DNA from: Roseiarcus sp963820095
GTDB lineage: Bacteria > Pseudomonadota > Alphaproteobacteria > Rhizobiales > Beijerinckiaceae
Direction: 5' to 3'
DNA length: 64,000 bases
Assembly (NCBI GenBank): GCA_963820095.1
Contig: CAWFZA010000019.1
Span: 1-64,000 of the forward strand
Positions 63,358 to 64,000 of the stretch are shown in pieces; positions within the stretch are counted from its first letter, which is position 1, and every line of letters starts with the position of its first letter. A program made the translations under genes and the position numbers. The notes beneath the pieces are model-generated. The model ran no database searches. It saw nothing but the letters and a program-made list of their open reading frames with translations, and had not been told where the DNA came from.

Positions 63358-63492
63358 CCCAACCGAGTCGGGATCATTGTAGAACAATGCGCAGGCAATG
63401 CACAGCAGCCGGTCGGTTCGCTTGGCTAACCATGTCGGTGAGTTCGCGGACCGGTCCCACTGAGCCGTTTTCAACGGGCGGGCGGAAGGATC

Positions 63493-63855
63493 TCATTCGC
63501 CGCGCGTGATCTCCACCTTGTCCGGATAAAACGCGAGGTGGGAGCCGATCTCGCCCACCCCTTCTTTCGGCAACTCGTAGGTCCATACGGCGTTATCGTC
63601 ACGAGCCTTGCCGTCCGTGATCGAGTAATAATTTGCTTCGCCTTTGTAAGGGCAAGTCGTAACGCGGGCGGTGCGTTCGAGCGCGGTCATGTCCATATCG
63701 TCGCGTGGCACATAGACCACTGGCGGATAGCTCGCCTCGCGCAGCTCCAACGCACTTTTGCTGTCGCCGATCGTGCGCCCATGCCAGATCACTCGCACCC
63801 GCTCATGGATCGGCTCGATCGTGATCGGATGATCCTTGGTTCCAGCTTGAGTCAT
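63493..63855 (-). CDS. DUF427 protein
   Basis: A 120-residue DUF427 protein: RVRVIWHGRTIGDSKSALEL, YPPVVYVPRDDMDMTALERT, TTCPYKGEANYYSI, AVWTYELPKEGVGEIGSHLA and FYPDKVEI match the family from end to end. The fold is a small beta-tent; no function is established. A GAGGAAGCC site precedes the ATG at 63855. Confidence 0.92.
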   Translation of the reverse strand: MTQAGTKDHPITIEPIHERVRVIWHGRTIGDSKSALELREASYPPVVYVPRDDMDMTALERTARVTTCPYKGEANYYSITDGKARDDNAVWTYELPKEGVGEIGSHLAFYPDKVEITRGE

Positions 63856-63916
63856 GATGGCTTCCTCGAAGGCTTAAGTCGCACAGTTCCATACATAAGC
63901 CGGGCCGGCCCGTTCG

Positions 63917-64000
63917 CTAGCCGTGGCCGGCCACTGGCTTCGCGCTATACGGCTCCTCCAGCTTGGCGATGGTGCGCGCGTCGAGCTTGAGCTCGGTCGC
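63917..64000 (-). CDS. 3' end of an unidentified gene, cut by the window edge
   Basis: Read leftward from the edge, 27 codons (ATELKLDARTIAKLEEPYSA then KPVAGHG) end at TAG 63917. Codon use is typical of the neighbours. The tail resembles the C termini of aldo/keto-reductase-type or dehydrogenase proteins, but too little is present to name it. Confidence 0.45.
   Translation of the reverse strand, partial: ATELKLDARTIAKLEEPYSAKPVAGHG

Overview
The window is high-GC alphaproteobacterial chromosome, most likely Hyphomicrobiales (Rhizobiales). The support is a MucR/Ros regulator, a Usg-family protein, DUF2093, the long alphaproteobacterial dCTP deaminase, MetZ behind a SAM-II riboswitch, an infA-maf-yacG operon, and psd-pssA beside an Atm1-type ABC exporter. 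The genus is not resolved. No rRNA, tRNA, CRISPR array, integrase or replication origin was seen.

Layout. 0.15-1.2 kb: infA-maf-yacG, translationally coupled. 1.4-7.1 kb: a secreted alpha/beta hydrolase and an RND efflux pump with its adaptor. 7.1-10.7 kb: pssA, psd, Atm1-like exporter. 11.2-14.7 kb: mucR, upp, pgsA-moaD-moaE, two small envelope or stress proteins. 14.9-20.1 kb: Tat-exported SMP-30 protein, a DCC/lipase-maturation-factor fusion, a solitary PII protein, hemW. 20.3-24.8 kb: Phd-VapC pair, metZ with SAM-II riboswitch, dcd, secE-nusG. 24.9-29.4 kb: an accessory glycan/acyl cluster (acyltransferase, acyl carrier protein, two GT2 enzymes, SDR epimerase). 29.4-33.5 kb: lysR, trxB, choline-sulfatase-like gene. 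33.9-40.1 kb: usg and a leftward fatty-acid beta-oxidation operon (acyl-CoA dehydrogenase, GFA protein, thiolase, FadJ-type enzyme). 40.4-45.8 kb: SDR coupled to a large ECF sigma factor, an amino-acid binding protein, DUF2093, rpsU, a TPR lipoprotein. 45.8-46.5 kb: non-coding scar with a terminator built on tandem repeats, a guaA 3'-end remnant and a MITE-like element. 46.7-49.9 kb: AraC regulator, methyltransferase, YdhR-like protein, DUF1272. 50.0-57.6 kb: a leftward sugar/polyol operon (FGGY kinase, truncated SDR, glycerol-dehydrogenase-like enzyme, fused remnants of an alcohol dehydrogenase and a SorC-type regulator, deoC, tandem aldehyde dehydrogenase, SDR) with several internal deletions. 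57.7-64 kb: shikimate-dehydrogenase-like protein, response regulator and histidine kinase, cspA, Tat-type carbonic anhydrase, SHOCT and DUF427 proteins.

Many otherwise convincing genes are broken by single-base indels: about 26 by hand count, of which about 23 are one-base insertions, nine of them in the fadJ-like gene. Reading frames on both sides encode intact conserved sequence, and removing one base per site restores family-typical lengths. Uncorrected read errors are therefore the simplest explanation. The internal deletions in the polyol operon and the guaA remnant are a different kind of damage and may be genuine. Frameshifted genes are given below as one feature each, with the break positions stated.
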